Assembly (NCBI GenBank): GCA_039027055.1
Contig: JBCCLD010000216.1
Coordinates: 1-8,002, forward strand
From: JBCBEX01 sp039027055
GTDB lineage: Bacteria > Bacteroidota > Rhodothermia > Rhodothermales > Rubricoccaceae
DNA: 8,002 nt
Direction of reading: 5' to 3'
This document shows, one piece after another, positions 1 through 5,487 of the stretch; position 1 is the stretch's first letter, and every line of letters begins with the position of its first letter. The notes below the pieces were generated by a model. That model did not search any database, was not told where the DNA came from, and was given only the letters and a program-made list of their open reading frames with translations. Made by a program: the position numbers and the translations under genes.

Positions 1-98
1 CGGCAGCGCTGCGCGCGGCACAGGCAACGGTACGTGAGGCCGGCTACACGGAGCCGGTGCACTGGGCCGGGTGGGTCCTCGCGGGCGAAGCCTGGTGA
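1..98 (+). CDS. C-terminal end of a CHAT-domain protein (partial)
   Basis: Reading from base 3, the frame gives 31 codons and stops at TGA 96-98; the gene begins before the window. The peptide starts AALRAAQATVREAGYTEP and ends HWAGWVLAGEAW. A last helix beginning with an LRxAQ-type motif, followed by 'p.yWAgfvL.G.w' at the extreme C-terminus, is the usual ending of CHAT domains (caspase HetF-associated with TPRs), a clan CD cysteine-protease-like fold. The catalytic His and Cys lie upstream and cannot be checked. The gene converges on the minus-strand sigma operon. A second CHAT protein begins at 6087 in the same orientation, so this locus may hold CHAT paralogues. The assignment rests on about 30 residues but the pattern is distinctive. 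Confidence 0.75.
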   Translation, partial: AALRAAQATVREAGYTEPVHWAGWVLAGEAW

Positions 99-209
99 GG
101 GGGGCGGGGACTGATGCACCTACCTCAGGCTCAGCGCCAACCCCAGGCGTGGGACCGGACTTAAAAACAGATCCTGCCTCACCGGTGCGTCCGTCCTCAT
201 CTTCTGGAG

Positions 210-249
210 GTTGAACTCAGCATTCCTTGCCTCACGCGTTGAGTGCAAC
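210..249. terminator. Inverted repeat between convergent genes, possible terminator
   Basis: GTTGAACTCA (210-219) pairs with TGAGTGCAAC (240-249) in 9 of 10 positions around a 20-base loop. It lies 20 bases beyond the stop codon of the minus-strand gene at 270 and about 110 bases after the CHAT stop at 98, so it could serve either. There is no T-tract on either side and the loop is long, so this is a weak call. The rest of 99-269 shows no convincing gene. Confidence 0.3.
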
Positions 250-269
250 GATTCAGCTGGACTACCCCG

Positions 270-1055
270 TCACACTCCGCCCGCGTCTTCCAGCGCTTCT
301 AGTTCCGCGAGGAGGCGTGTTGCTTCCTGGGTCCACGGGGGGGCGGCTTCCGACTGCGCGCGCAACAGCCACTCGCGGGCCACGGACACATTCCCGTCCA
401 GCAGCGCAGCTTGGGCCAGGAGGTATGCCGACAAGGCCCGGTACACCTTTTGGGTCGGAGGCTCTGGGTCGCCTTCGGGTCGCTGGAGCGACGCGTAGGC
501 AGCCTCGAGCATCGACGTTGCTTCGGCGAGGGCATCGTCATCGTAGTGCGGAAAGAAGCCAAACGTCGTCGAGGGTTCGGTGGGCAACGCCTCCAAGCTC
601 GCAACCAGTGCGTCGGGAGGAACGCCTCTAGCAGACGCAAATAATGCGCGGGTGGCTTGCACGTCGACGAGGGCGGCCGTGGTCGGGAGAGGAGGTTGGC
701 TGAGGGCCCAGAGCCCCATGCCGCCGACAACTAGAAGGAGAGCCATGGGCACGACAAATCGCCATGGGCTTGGGCGGGAAATGGTGCGTGACGGTGGCGG
801 CTCTGTGGGTACCAACCCTGTGTCGGCATTGCGCTCGGCGTGGCGTGCGGCCTCTGCTTGGGCTTGCAACGCAAGGGCCTGATCCTGCAGACGCGTGAGT
901 ATAGCCTGAGCGTCCGGGTCCTCCTCCGTAAGTTCGGCAAGCACCTCCTCGTGTGAGAGTGCTTCGATCCGTTCCGTTTCCGTTAGGAGGCGATCTGCCT
1001 GAGCCTGGAGCCAGGCGTCAGGGTCACGGGCTGGGAGATTGGGTTGGTCGGCCAT
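270..1055 (-). CDS. Single-pass membrane protein, putative partner of the ECF sigma factor
   Basis: 261 residues from an ATG at 1053-1055, with no Shine-Dalgarno. Residues 1-95 are hydrophilic, acidic and probably helical (several Gln/Ala/Glu-rich stretches). Residues 99-119 form one hydrophobic segment (core VVPMALLLVVGGMGLWAL) preceded by Arg and Pro. Residues 120-261 would lie outside the cytoplasm; within them, about 200-258 look like one or two TPR-like helical hairpins (YRALSAYLLAQAALLDGN, then AREWLLRAQ). It follows the sigma-factor gene by 51 bases on the same strand, so co-transcription is likely. Cytoplasmic domain, one span and outer domain is how membrane anti-sigma factors are built, but I see no HxxxCxxC zinc motif or other recognisable anti-sigma domain. 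The family is not recognised; an anti-sigma or sensor role is inferred from context only. Confidence 0.75.
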   Translation of the reverse strand: MADQPNLPARDPDAWLQAQADRLLTETERIEALSHEEVLAELTEEDPDAQAILTRLQDQALALQAQAEAARHAERNADTGLVPTEPPPSRTISRPSPWRFVVPMALLLVVGGMGLWALSQPPLPTTAALVDVQATRALFASARGVPPDALVASLEALPTEPSTTFGFFPHYDDDALAEATSMLEAAYASLQRPEGDPEPPTQKVYRALSAYLLAQAALLDGNVSVAREWLLRAQSEAAPPWTQEATRLLAELEALEDAGGV

Positions 1056-1106
1056 CGGTGTAGGAAACAGCGTCGGTAGGAAGCGAACGGCGGGGCAAGA
1101 ATAGTC

Positions 1107-1634
1107 TTAGGTTTTCTTGAGCGAACGGAGGTGTCGCCTCAGGCGTCTTGAAGCGTTATAGATGTCGTTGACATCAACCCCCAGTCGGTCGGCTAGCTCC
1201 TGTGACTTCAGGAAGGGATCTTGGCAAAGCAAAGCGACCATACTTGCCAAGAGCGCAATGTCTTTCACGCGGGCCGCAGCTTTCTGGCAGAACGTGTGAC
1301 GGTCCATCTCATCGTCTATCGTTTCATCGAACACGCCGAGCGTATCCGTGAGAGCCTCGTTGTCGGGATCGTCGATCGATGCAGGGATCCCTCGCCGTTT
1401 CCACAAGCGGTAGTGAGCTCGCACGTTGTCCCATAGGATACCGGAGCACTCCTCGAAGAGCGAGCCGTCGCCTGTGAGCGTACGACGCCCAGAGTAGAGG
1501 TCGAGCAGGACTTCTTGCACGAGGTCTTCGGGAGGAGGAATGCCCTTCCAGCTCCGAAATCTCTGTGCCTTGAGCAAGAGCTTCGCCGTGAGGGCCTTCA
1601 ATTCTTGGTTGGAAAGCGGTGGCACGACACGCAA
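1107..1634 (-). CDS. ECF-type sigma-70 family RNA polymerase sigma factor
   Basis: 175 residues, a usual ECF length. The N-terminal half resembles region 2: PPPEDLVQEVLLDLYSGRRT (about residues 33-52) matches the 'DlvQevfl.l' helix that binds core polymerase, followed by a helix with WDNVRAHYRLWKRRG as in the -10-reading part. The C-terminal half resembles region 4: SQELADRLGVDVNDIYNASRRLRRHLRSL (starting near residue 143) is a helix-turn-helix that would read the -35 box. The start is a TTG at 1632-1634; an in-frame TAG lies ten codons upstream with no ATG or GTG between, and a GTG three codons in (1623-1625) is the alternative. It is first in a two-gene operon with the membrane protein at 270-1055 and divergent from the secreted-protein gene at 1912. 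Its likely targets are the repeated boxes at 1825, 5082 and 5385; this is inference. Confidence 0.8.
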   Translation of the reverse strand: MRVVPPLSNQELKALTAKLLLKAQRFRSWKGIPPPEDLVQEVLLDLYSGRRTLTGDGSLFEECSGILWDNVRAHYRLWKRRGIPASIDDPDNEALTDTLGVFDETIDDEMDRHTFCQKAAARVKDIALLASMVALLCQDPFLKSQELADRLGVDVNDIYNASRRLRRHLRSLKKT

Positions 1635-1824
1635 GGGCGGGTGAGGTAGAAGCGGGGCGCGCTACCTGTGTAGGCTAACGAAGTCACAAAATTCGCTGCC
1701 TTCCACCTAGATCGATTCGGCTTTGGGTAGCCCAGTGGAGGCACACGAGGTAGCGGTCAATGCTAAGCTACTACCCCCTGTCCATAGGGTGCTATGCAAA
1801 GCCGGGCGATAAAAAACGAGTGCG

Positions 1825-1854
1825 CGTGGCGAAAAGCGTCGGGTGGTCCGCCTA
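1825..1854 (+). promoter_or_regulatory. Copy A of repeated two-box element, putative ECF promoter
   Basis: CGTGGCGAAAA at 1825-1835, 13 bases, then CGCCTA at 1849-1854. The same two boxes with the same 13-base gap recur at 5082 and 5385. Measured from GGCGAAA to CCTA the spacer is 16 bases, which suits an ECF -35/-10 pair. The spacer matches copy B at only 6 of 13 positions while both boxes are identical, so selection seems to act on the boxes. It lies between the sigma gene and the secreted-protein gene and faces the latter, 57 bases before its ATG. Confidence 0.6.
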
Positions 1855-1865
1855 CCCCAGTGAGC

Positions 1866-1884
1866 GCTCCCCCCTTGCGGGAGC
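1866..1884 (+). repeat. Stem-loop after copy A, predicted near the mRNA 5' end
   Basis: GCTCCC (1866-1871) pairs perfectly with GGGAGC (1879-1884) around a 7-base loop. It begins 12 bases after the CGCCTA box and ends 27 bases before the ATG at 1912. Copies B and C have a stem at nearly the same place with a different sequence, so position and pairing are kept rather than bases. If CGCCTA is a -10 box, the transcript would begin almost at the stem, as in 5' hairpins that stabilise mRNA. Confidence 0.5.
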
Positions 1885-1911
1885 CCCCAGCCATCCAACC
1901 GTCGATCATCC

Positions 1912-2367
1912 ATGTTGCTCCTACGCCTTGCATTCGTGGCGGTCATTCTGCTCGGCCTTGCAGCCCCGCACGCTCAGGCTCAGGCCCACAGACCTGATAT
2001 CCAGCCGGTTCACGATCACCTCGCCGCCCTTGACCGCGGGTTGCGTGATCAACGCAGCAACGGCCTCTACGCTCGCCGTGTCGGTGTCATAGAACCAGGC
2101 CGCTCCCAGTTACACACCCTCTACCTGCACGAAGGCCAGACCTACCAACTCCACGGAGCCGCCGAGGACGGCACGCCCCTCATCCTTCGGCTCTACGACG
2201 CTGAGGGTATGCACCTCGAAGTAGTAGAGCCGCCTCCAGGCATCGCCCGTGCACCAGGCCACCTGCGTGTGAGGCCGATGCGTTCCGGGGTCTATCGCCT
2301 CGATGTGCGCACCCCAGCCCGAGAGCCTCACCCGCTCGCCTACAGCGTCGGGCTGTCCCACGAGTAG
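1912..2367 (+). CDS. Small secreted protein with PPC-like beta-sandwich domain (paralogue 1)
   Basis: 151 residues. The ATG at 1912 opens a clear Sec signal peptide (hydrophobic core LAFVAVILLGLAAP, cleavage probably after AQA near residue 24). The mature part resembles bacterial pre-peptidase C-terminal (PPC-like) beta domains: 'hTLYLHEGQTYQL.G...D...LILRLYD.EG', then 'LRVRPMRSGVYRLDVRT'. It is clearly related to the protein at 5488-5934: both share 'LDRxLxD', 'GxYxRRxG', 'YLxxGQxY', 'LxLRL' and 'VRPxRSGxYR' in the same order and spacing. This copy has no cysteine in the mature part. No catalytic domain is present, so a binding or structural role in the envelope or outside the cell is more likely than an enzyme. 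No Shine-Dalgarno. It is the first plus-strand gene after the divergent sigma operon and lies under copy A. Confidence 0.8.
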   Translation: MLLLRLAFVAVILLGLAAPHAQAQAHRPDIQPVHDHLAALDRGLRDQRSNGLYARRVGVIEPGRSQLHTLYLHEGQTYQLHGAAEDGTPLILRLYDAEGMHLEVVEPPPGIARAPGHLRVRPMRSGVYRLDVRTPAREPHPLAYSVGLSHE

Positions 2368-2507
2368 CCCCGGGTCTCACGCTTCGCAGCACGGCACACT
2401 TGGCCCTGGTGCACGGGCCTTCCGATCGGATGCCTGGGCAGGGTCAAGCCCACACGCCCTAGTCAATCTAGCCCAGCAACGAGGTCTTGTCCTCTTTGCC
2501 CGGATGG

Positions 2508-2530
2508 GCTGCGCCGCCGCGACGGACGCC
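2508..2530 (+). repeat. Possible degenerate remnant of the leader element
   Basis: GCTGCGCC at 2508-2515 and GACGGACGCC at 2521-2530 match pieces of the copy C leader (GCTGCGCC at its -10 side and GACGGACGCC starting its stem), in the same order but 5 rather than 10 bases apart. The CGTGGCGAAAA box is missing upstream. Short GC-rich matches could be chance, so this is tentative. Confidence 0.25.
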
Positions 2531-2534
2531 CTGC

Positions 2535-2563
2535 CCGTGGACGTGCTCCCTGCCCATCCACGG
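2535..2563 (+). repeat. Inverted repeat upstream of the 733-residue protein
   Basis: CCGTGGA (2535-2541) and TCCACGG (2557-2563) are perfect 7-base inverted repeats around a 15-base loop, ending 33 bases before the ATG at 2597. It could be a leader hairpin, an operator, or the terminator of the gene ending at 2367. The remainder of 2368-2596 shows no gene of its own; the upstream in-frame extension of the 733-residue protein there is not protein-like. Confidence 0.35.
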
Positions 2564-2596
2564 CCTCGATTTCCATCACCTGACTCTACTAGTCCT

Positions 2597-4798
2597 ATGA
2601 CCCGCCTTCTCTCATGCATCCTGGCGGCCGTGTTCCTGACAAGCTTGGCCGCCCGACCCGCCTTCGCGATACACCTTGACTCTCCTTCTGCGCGGGGCGG
2701 TCCTCCCACCTCTACGATTACCGAGGCCCGGATCGTCCTCAGCGATCTCGACGCACGGCTGTCGCCTTACCAGGCCACTGCGCGGTACGACGCGCTCGGT
2801 GAAGGTGTGGCCTATGTAGTCGTCGGCACTGACCGCTACGACCCCCTCTTCCGCGAGGCAGCCACCGCGGCGGCGTCCATCCGCCAGCTGCGCTATGCCG
2901 TCGACCTCTTCGGAGACCAAGCGCTCGCGCTCTCGTCGCCTGGCGATGCGCTCTTCCTGCGCGACCTCACCGACTGGGGCATCGAGGCCGCGCCTGCGCT
3001 CGTAGCGTCGCTCGGTGGCCTCCTCGACACCGCCCAGGGCGTGCGCCCCTCTTGGCGAGACCTCGGTCGTGCCCCTGCCATCCTGCGCGGGGCGAGCCAG
3101 ACCGTCGACAACCTCAACACCGCGCAGCGCGAGGCGCGTGGCCTCGTGACCGCGCTCCAGGGGCTCGGATCCTCCGTCGCAGCCTCGCTCCAGGCTACCA
3201 ATTTCCAGGCACTGCTCTCAGGCTTCACCCCCGGCGATGTCACCGGCTGGGCGGCGCGCTACGTCACGAACCTAGAGACACAGCCGCTCACCACCAGCCT
3301 CGACGCCGCCTACGACACTGAGGTGCTCCGCGCCGACGCGGTGACCGCACCATCGCAGCCGCTAGCGCAGCAGCCCCGCACACCCTCGGGGGCCTTCCTG
3401 CTCGCGCCGGGGGTCTACGAGTACGATGCGCGCAGCTACTGCCTCCGCGCAGGAACGCACGGCGAGAGCCGAGGGCGCGGCTACCTCCCCGCCGCGCTCA
3501 CCGGTGCCCGCGCAAGCGTGATCGAGGAGGTCCTGCGCGGTGCAGCGCGCCACCCTGAGGTGCCCCAGCAGCACGTACAGCTGCTCCTCTGGGCCATCAT
3601 CGCCCAGACCGACTTCGATGCTATGCCGACGCGCCTGCAGCAGACGGCTCGGATGCTGCTTGCCCCTAGCGACCTGCTCGCATTGCAGGGCGGGCCGCTG
3701 AGCCTCATCGGTAGCGACCGGTTGGAGGCGTTCGGAGCGCAGGTGAACCAGCAGCTCGCCTCGCTCTCCGGGCCGATGCAGCGCGCCTTCCAGGCCGAGG
3801 CGGGCATCCGCGACCTCTTGGCTGGCAGTCAGAGTCCAGGGTCTGGGTTCAATGAGGTCGGCATTACAGAAGCAGGCTTCGAGGCCTTTGAGCGCCTCGC
3901 CGTGCCTGCGGGCGTCGCCCCACCCGACGCAAACGCCCCAGACGTGGACTACGGCGCATGGGTGTGGCACCCCGGTGGCTACTACCTGAGCTACCGCCCG
4001 CGCGGCTACAGCCGCACCAACGTCCGCATCTACGTGCCAGGCGGGGCCTCTGCAAACGGGGTAGGCGGCGGTGCGTCGCGAGGCCCCTCAGCGATAGAGC
4101 CGTTTCCTGTCACTCAGACCATCTACGACCCAGCTTCTACGGTAGCGGTGCCTGCCAATCGCAACGCCCAGCGGCTAGGCACGCAGCCACCCTCACCCGG
4201 CGAAGAACCTCCTGCGCCCATCAGTGAACCAATCGCTCAAGTGGCAGACGACCGCTGCGAAGACGGTGGCGGTGGGATGCAAGTCGACTATGATCGTACA
4301 AACCGCTCGACGTATCACCGCTACCCGACGCCAGGTACGACGATCCGTACGCGCATGTGCGAAGCTGGTAGCCCAAACTGCAACCGGTCCAGTGTGTACC
4401 AGGTGATGCTATCCAATACGCACCATATTGCTCCTCCGGAAGACCCAGATACGGAGGGAGTACCCGTCACGGACTGCATGGTGGTCGATGTAGAGCTCAC
4501 CATCCCTCGCACAAGCATCCCTGCAGGGATCTTAACAGGGTTCATCGACCAGGTCACAACGGTCGTGGACACGACAAACTATGCGATCCGCAACTACACC
4601 CGTGAGAACCACGCACTGCATCCTGGAGTCGTCCAACGTAGGGTCGTCGAGGATCGGACGGGGGTCTGGATAGAAACGAATGGAGAGGGAAATGGGATCG
4701 CTCCACGGACCAACGAGGACCTTGCCCCCAGTGTTTGGGCAGGTGTGGATGCCGTTCTGCAGCGTGGGTTCGACACCTTTGATTTCGATGCACGATGA
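2597..4798 (+). CDS. Large secreted protein of unknown function, 733 residues
   Basis: The frame is open further upstream (to 2303), but the ATG at 2597 is followed at once by a Sec signal peptide (LLSCILAAVFLTSLAARPAFA, cleavage near residue 24), so it is the likely start. Order of parts: about 40-240, Ala/Leu-rich mostly helical region including YVVVGTDRYDPLFREAA; about 268-345, a compact module beginning APGVYEYDARSYCLRAGT and ending QLLLWAIIAQTDF that reads like a conserved domain I cannot name; about 455-485, an aromatic stretch WVWHPGGYYLSYRPRGYSR then VRIYVPGG; Gly-rich and Pro-rich linkers about 485-545; a C-terminal domain from about 550 with four cysteines (554, 588, 595, 627), possibly two disulfides. 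No catalytic motif was recognised. The sequence from about 4240 is less GC-rich than the rest of the gene, hinting that the C-terminal domain was acquired separately. Confidence 0.8.
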   Translation: MTRLLSCILAAVFLTSLAARPAFAIHLDSPSARGGPPTSTITEARIVLSDLDARLSPYQATARYDALGEGVAYVVVGTDRYDPLFREAATAAASIRQLRYAVDLFGDQALALSSPGDALFLRDLTDWGIEAAPALVASLGGLLDTAQGVRPSWRDLGRAPAILRGASQTVDNLNTAQREARGLVTALQGLGSSVAASLQATNFQALLSGFTPGDVTGWAARYVTNLETQPLTTSLDAAYDTEVLRADAVTAPSQPLAQQPRTPSGAFLLAPGVYEYDARSYCLRAGTHGESRGRGYLPAALTGARASVIEEVLRGAARHPEVPQQHVQLLLWAIIAQTDFDAMPTRLQQTARMLLAPSDLLALQGGPLSLIGSDRLEAFGAQVNQQLASLSGPMQRAFQAEAGIRDLLAGSQSPGSGFNEVGITEAGFEAFERLAVPAGVAPPDANAPDVDYGAWVWHPGGYYLSYRPRGYSRTNVRIYVPGGASANGVGGGASRGPSAIEPFPVTQTIYDPASTVAVPANRNAQRLGTQPPSPGEEPPAPISEPIAQVADDRCEDGGGGMQVDYDRTNRSTYHRYPTPGTTIRTRMCEAGSPNCNRSSVYQVMLSNTHHIAPPEDPDTEGVPVTDCMVVDVELTIPRTSIPAGILTGFIDQVTTVVDTTNYAIRNYTRENHALHPGVVQRRVVEDRTGVWIETNGEGNGIAPRTNEDLAPSVWAGVDAVLQRGFDTFDFDAR

Positions 4799-4818
4799 TG
4801 CGGTGAGAGGCTGTCGAG

Positions 4819-4856
4819 TTGCCTCCCGTCCAGGCTTCTGTCTGGTCGGGAGGCAA
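4819..4856 (+). terminator. Strong hairpin terminator after the 733-residue protein gene
   Basis: TTGCCTCCCG (4819-4828) pairs perfectly with CGGGAGGCAA (4847-4856); after a T-T mismatch the stem continues with CCAG (4830-4833) and CTGG (4842-4845), leaving an 8-base loop. It begins 20 bases after the stop codon. There is no T-tract on the plus strand after it, so it may act as an RNA 3' end or a Rho-assisted terminator rather than a textbook intrinsic one. Confidence 0.6.
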
Positions 4857-4916
4857 TGACCCAGGTGGCGACGAGGTCGAGCTCTCTTGTAGCGCTGCAA
4901 GAAGTATATCGAGGCC

Positions 4917-5051
4917 ATGGCCAGCGAGGTCAACGCCGTAGCGGATGGTGAAGGCGTTTCAGACCCCGACAGAGTAGTCGCTTTGCAGCAATGGGACGGA
5001 TTCGTCCCGTACGAGCCTCACAGGCAGTTCGCCTTTGTCCTCGGACTGTGA
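4917..5051 (+). CDS. Possible small protein or gene remnant, 44 codons
   Basis: ATG at 4917, TGA at 5049-5051. The peptide begins MASEVNAVADGEGVSDPDR and ends EPHRQFAFVLGL. It has a protein-like composition, unlike most random frames here, and the frame continues eight codons upstream (RCKKYIEA) to a TAG at 4890-4892. There is no signal peptide, membrane span or Shine-Dalgarno. It lies between a terminator hairpin and the copy B element, where no other gene is seen. It could be a real small gene, the tail of a decayed gene, or chance; no family recognised. Confidence 0.3.
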   Translation: MASEVNAVADGEGVSDPDRVVALQQWDGFVPYEPHRQFAFVLGL

Positions 5052-5081
5052 TACAGGGGGGCTTAAGACAAATAGGTGGGC

Positions 5082-5111
5082 CGTGGCGAAAACCGCAAAC
5101 TGGTGCGCCTA
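5082..5111 (+). promoter_or_regulatory. Copy B of repeated two-box element, putative ECF promoter
   Basis: CGTGGCGAAAA at 5082-5092, 13 bases, then CGCCTA at 5106-5111. Copies B and C are alike far beyond the boxes, from GGCC at 5079 to about 5146 (against 5382 to about 5448), so this pair looks like a recent duplication of a leader. It faces the 42-residue membrane peptide, whose ATG lies 90 bases downstream. Confidence 0.6.
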
Positions 5112-5119
5112 CTCCTATA

Positions 5120-5142
5120 GACGGACGCACCGCGCGCCCGTC
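5120..5142 (+). repeat. Stem-loop after copy B
   Basis: GACGGACGC (5120-5128) pairs with GCGCCCGTC (5134-5142) at 8 of 9 positions; the one mismatch is A5125 with C5137, where copy C has a T and a perfect pair. It starts 9 bases after the CGCCTA box, the same distance as in copy C. Confidence 0.5.
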
Positions 5143-5201
5143 ATCCCGCACTGAGACGACGCGCTTAGTGCCCTCCCAATTGAACTAAACCACCGACTAC
5201 C

Positions 5202-5330
5202 ATGCCCAAAGTCAAAACGAAGGACGGCTTCTACGGCGAGCGCCCGGACATCGGATGCTTCTACCAACTCGGCCAGCTGACGGCGTTCGTCCTCGGCATG
5301 CTCCTGCTGCTCGCCATGTGCGGCTCGTAG
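5202..5330 (+). CDS. Small single-span membrane peptide, 42 residues
   Basis: ATG at 5202, TAG at 5328-5330, followed immediately by a second TAG. Residues 1-18 are charged (MPKVKTKDGFYGERPDIG); residues 20-40 form a hydrophobic segment (LTAFVLGMLLLLAMC) ending Cys-Gly-Ser. The basic N-terminus suggests the N-terminal end stays in the cytoplasm. It could be a small integral membrane protein, or less likely an uncleaved or lipidated peptide; the Cys is too close to the C-terminus for a lipobox. No Shine-Dalgarno. Support comes from a well-formed span and from its place under copy B of the repeated element, like the genes at 1912 and 5488. No family recognised; its size would make most gene finders skip it. 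Confidence 0.6.
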   Translation: MPKVKTKDGFYGERPDIGCFYQLGQLTAFVLGMLLLLAMCGS

Positions 5331-5345
5331 TAGGGGGAGCCAAAC

Positions 5346-5386
5346 CGGCCTGCTATCGCCACCAACGTCGGATGCCCGACAGGCCG
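5346..5386 (+). repeat. Nested inverted repeat abutting copy C
   Basis: CGGCCTG (5346-5352) pairs perfectly with CAGGCCG (5380-5386), and inside it GTCGG (5367-5371) pairs with CCGAC (5376-5380) around ATGC; the shared C at 5380 means the two stems compete by one pair. The right arm ends inside the CGTGGCGAAAA box of copy C. It may be the terminator of the 42-residue gene, ending at 5330, or an operator over the putative -35. Confidence 0.4.
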
Positions 5387-5414
5387 TGGCGAAAACCGCG
5401 AACTGCTGCGCCTA
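5385..5414 (+). promoter_or_regulatory. Copy C of repeated two-box element, putative ECF promoter
   Basis: CGTGGCGAAAA at 5385-5395, 13 bases, then CGCCTA at 5409-5414. The spacer differs from copy B at two positions (CCGCGAACTGCTG against CCGCAAACTGGTG). It faces the second PPC-like secreted protein, whose ATG lies 73 bases downstream. Copies A and C therefore precede paralogous genes, which supports a shared regulatory role. Confidence 0.6.
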
Positions 5415-5422
5415 TCCCTCTA

Positions 5423-5444
5423 GACGGACGCCTCCGCGTCCGTC
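5423..5444 (+). repeat. Perfect stem-loop after copy C
   Basis: GACGGACGC (5423-5431) pairs with GCGTCCGTC (5436-5444) at all nine positions around a 4-base CTCC loop. It starts 9 bases after CGCCTA, so on the promoter reading it would form the very 5' end of the mRNA. No T-tract follows, and it precedes rather than ends a gene, so it is not a terminator in the usual place. Confidence 0.55.
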
Positions 5445-5487
5445 ACCCTCACGCCTCCCATTTCTCGTTCTCCAACTGCAACCACCC

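Larger units (their letters stand above)
1635..1911. other. Divergent intergenic region between sigma operon and secreted-protein gene
   Basis: 277 bases with no convincing gene. It holds the copy-A promoter-like element (1825-1854) and its stem-loop (1866-1884) facing right. A small hairpin, CCCTG 1776-1780 with TAGGG 1785-1789 (one G-T pair), lies about 35 bases upstream of the element. On the minus strand I found no copy of the repeated boxes, so by this evidence the sigma gene is not driven by the same motif. Confidence 0.5.

Noticed and set aside
211..882. Plus-strand frames opposite the membrane protein gene
   Set aside because: GGAGG at 206-210 looks like a ribosome site for one of them, but the translations are Arg/Ser/Ala-rich shadows of the minus-strand gene, which has a convincing membrane span and operon context.
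2303..2596. N-terminal extension of the 733-residue protein to an ATG at 2303
   Set aside because: It would overlap the end of the secreted-protein gene, its translation is low-complexity Pro/Ser/Arg, and the ATG at 2597 begins a clear signal peptide.
3362..3970. 202-codon minus-strand frame inside the 733-residue protein gene
   Set aside because: It lies wholly antisense to a well-supported secreted protein, and its translation has no recognisable domain or signal; long antisense frames are common at this GC content.
1776..5448. The repeated element as a known riboswitch (c-di-GMP-I or ZTP)
   Set aside because: Fragments such as CGCAAA followed by GCCTA in copy B recall c-di-GMP-I, and CCGCCT in copy A recalls ZTP, but the flanking conserved bases and helices of those families are missing and the resemblances are not shared by all three copies. 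An Infernal scan against Rfam would settle it.
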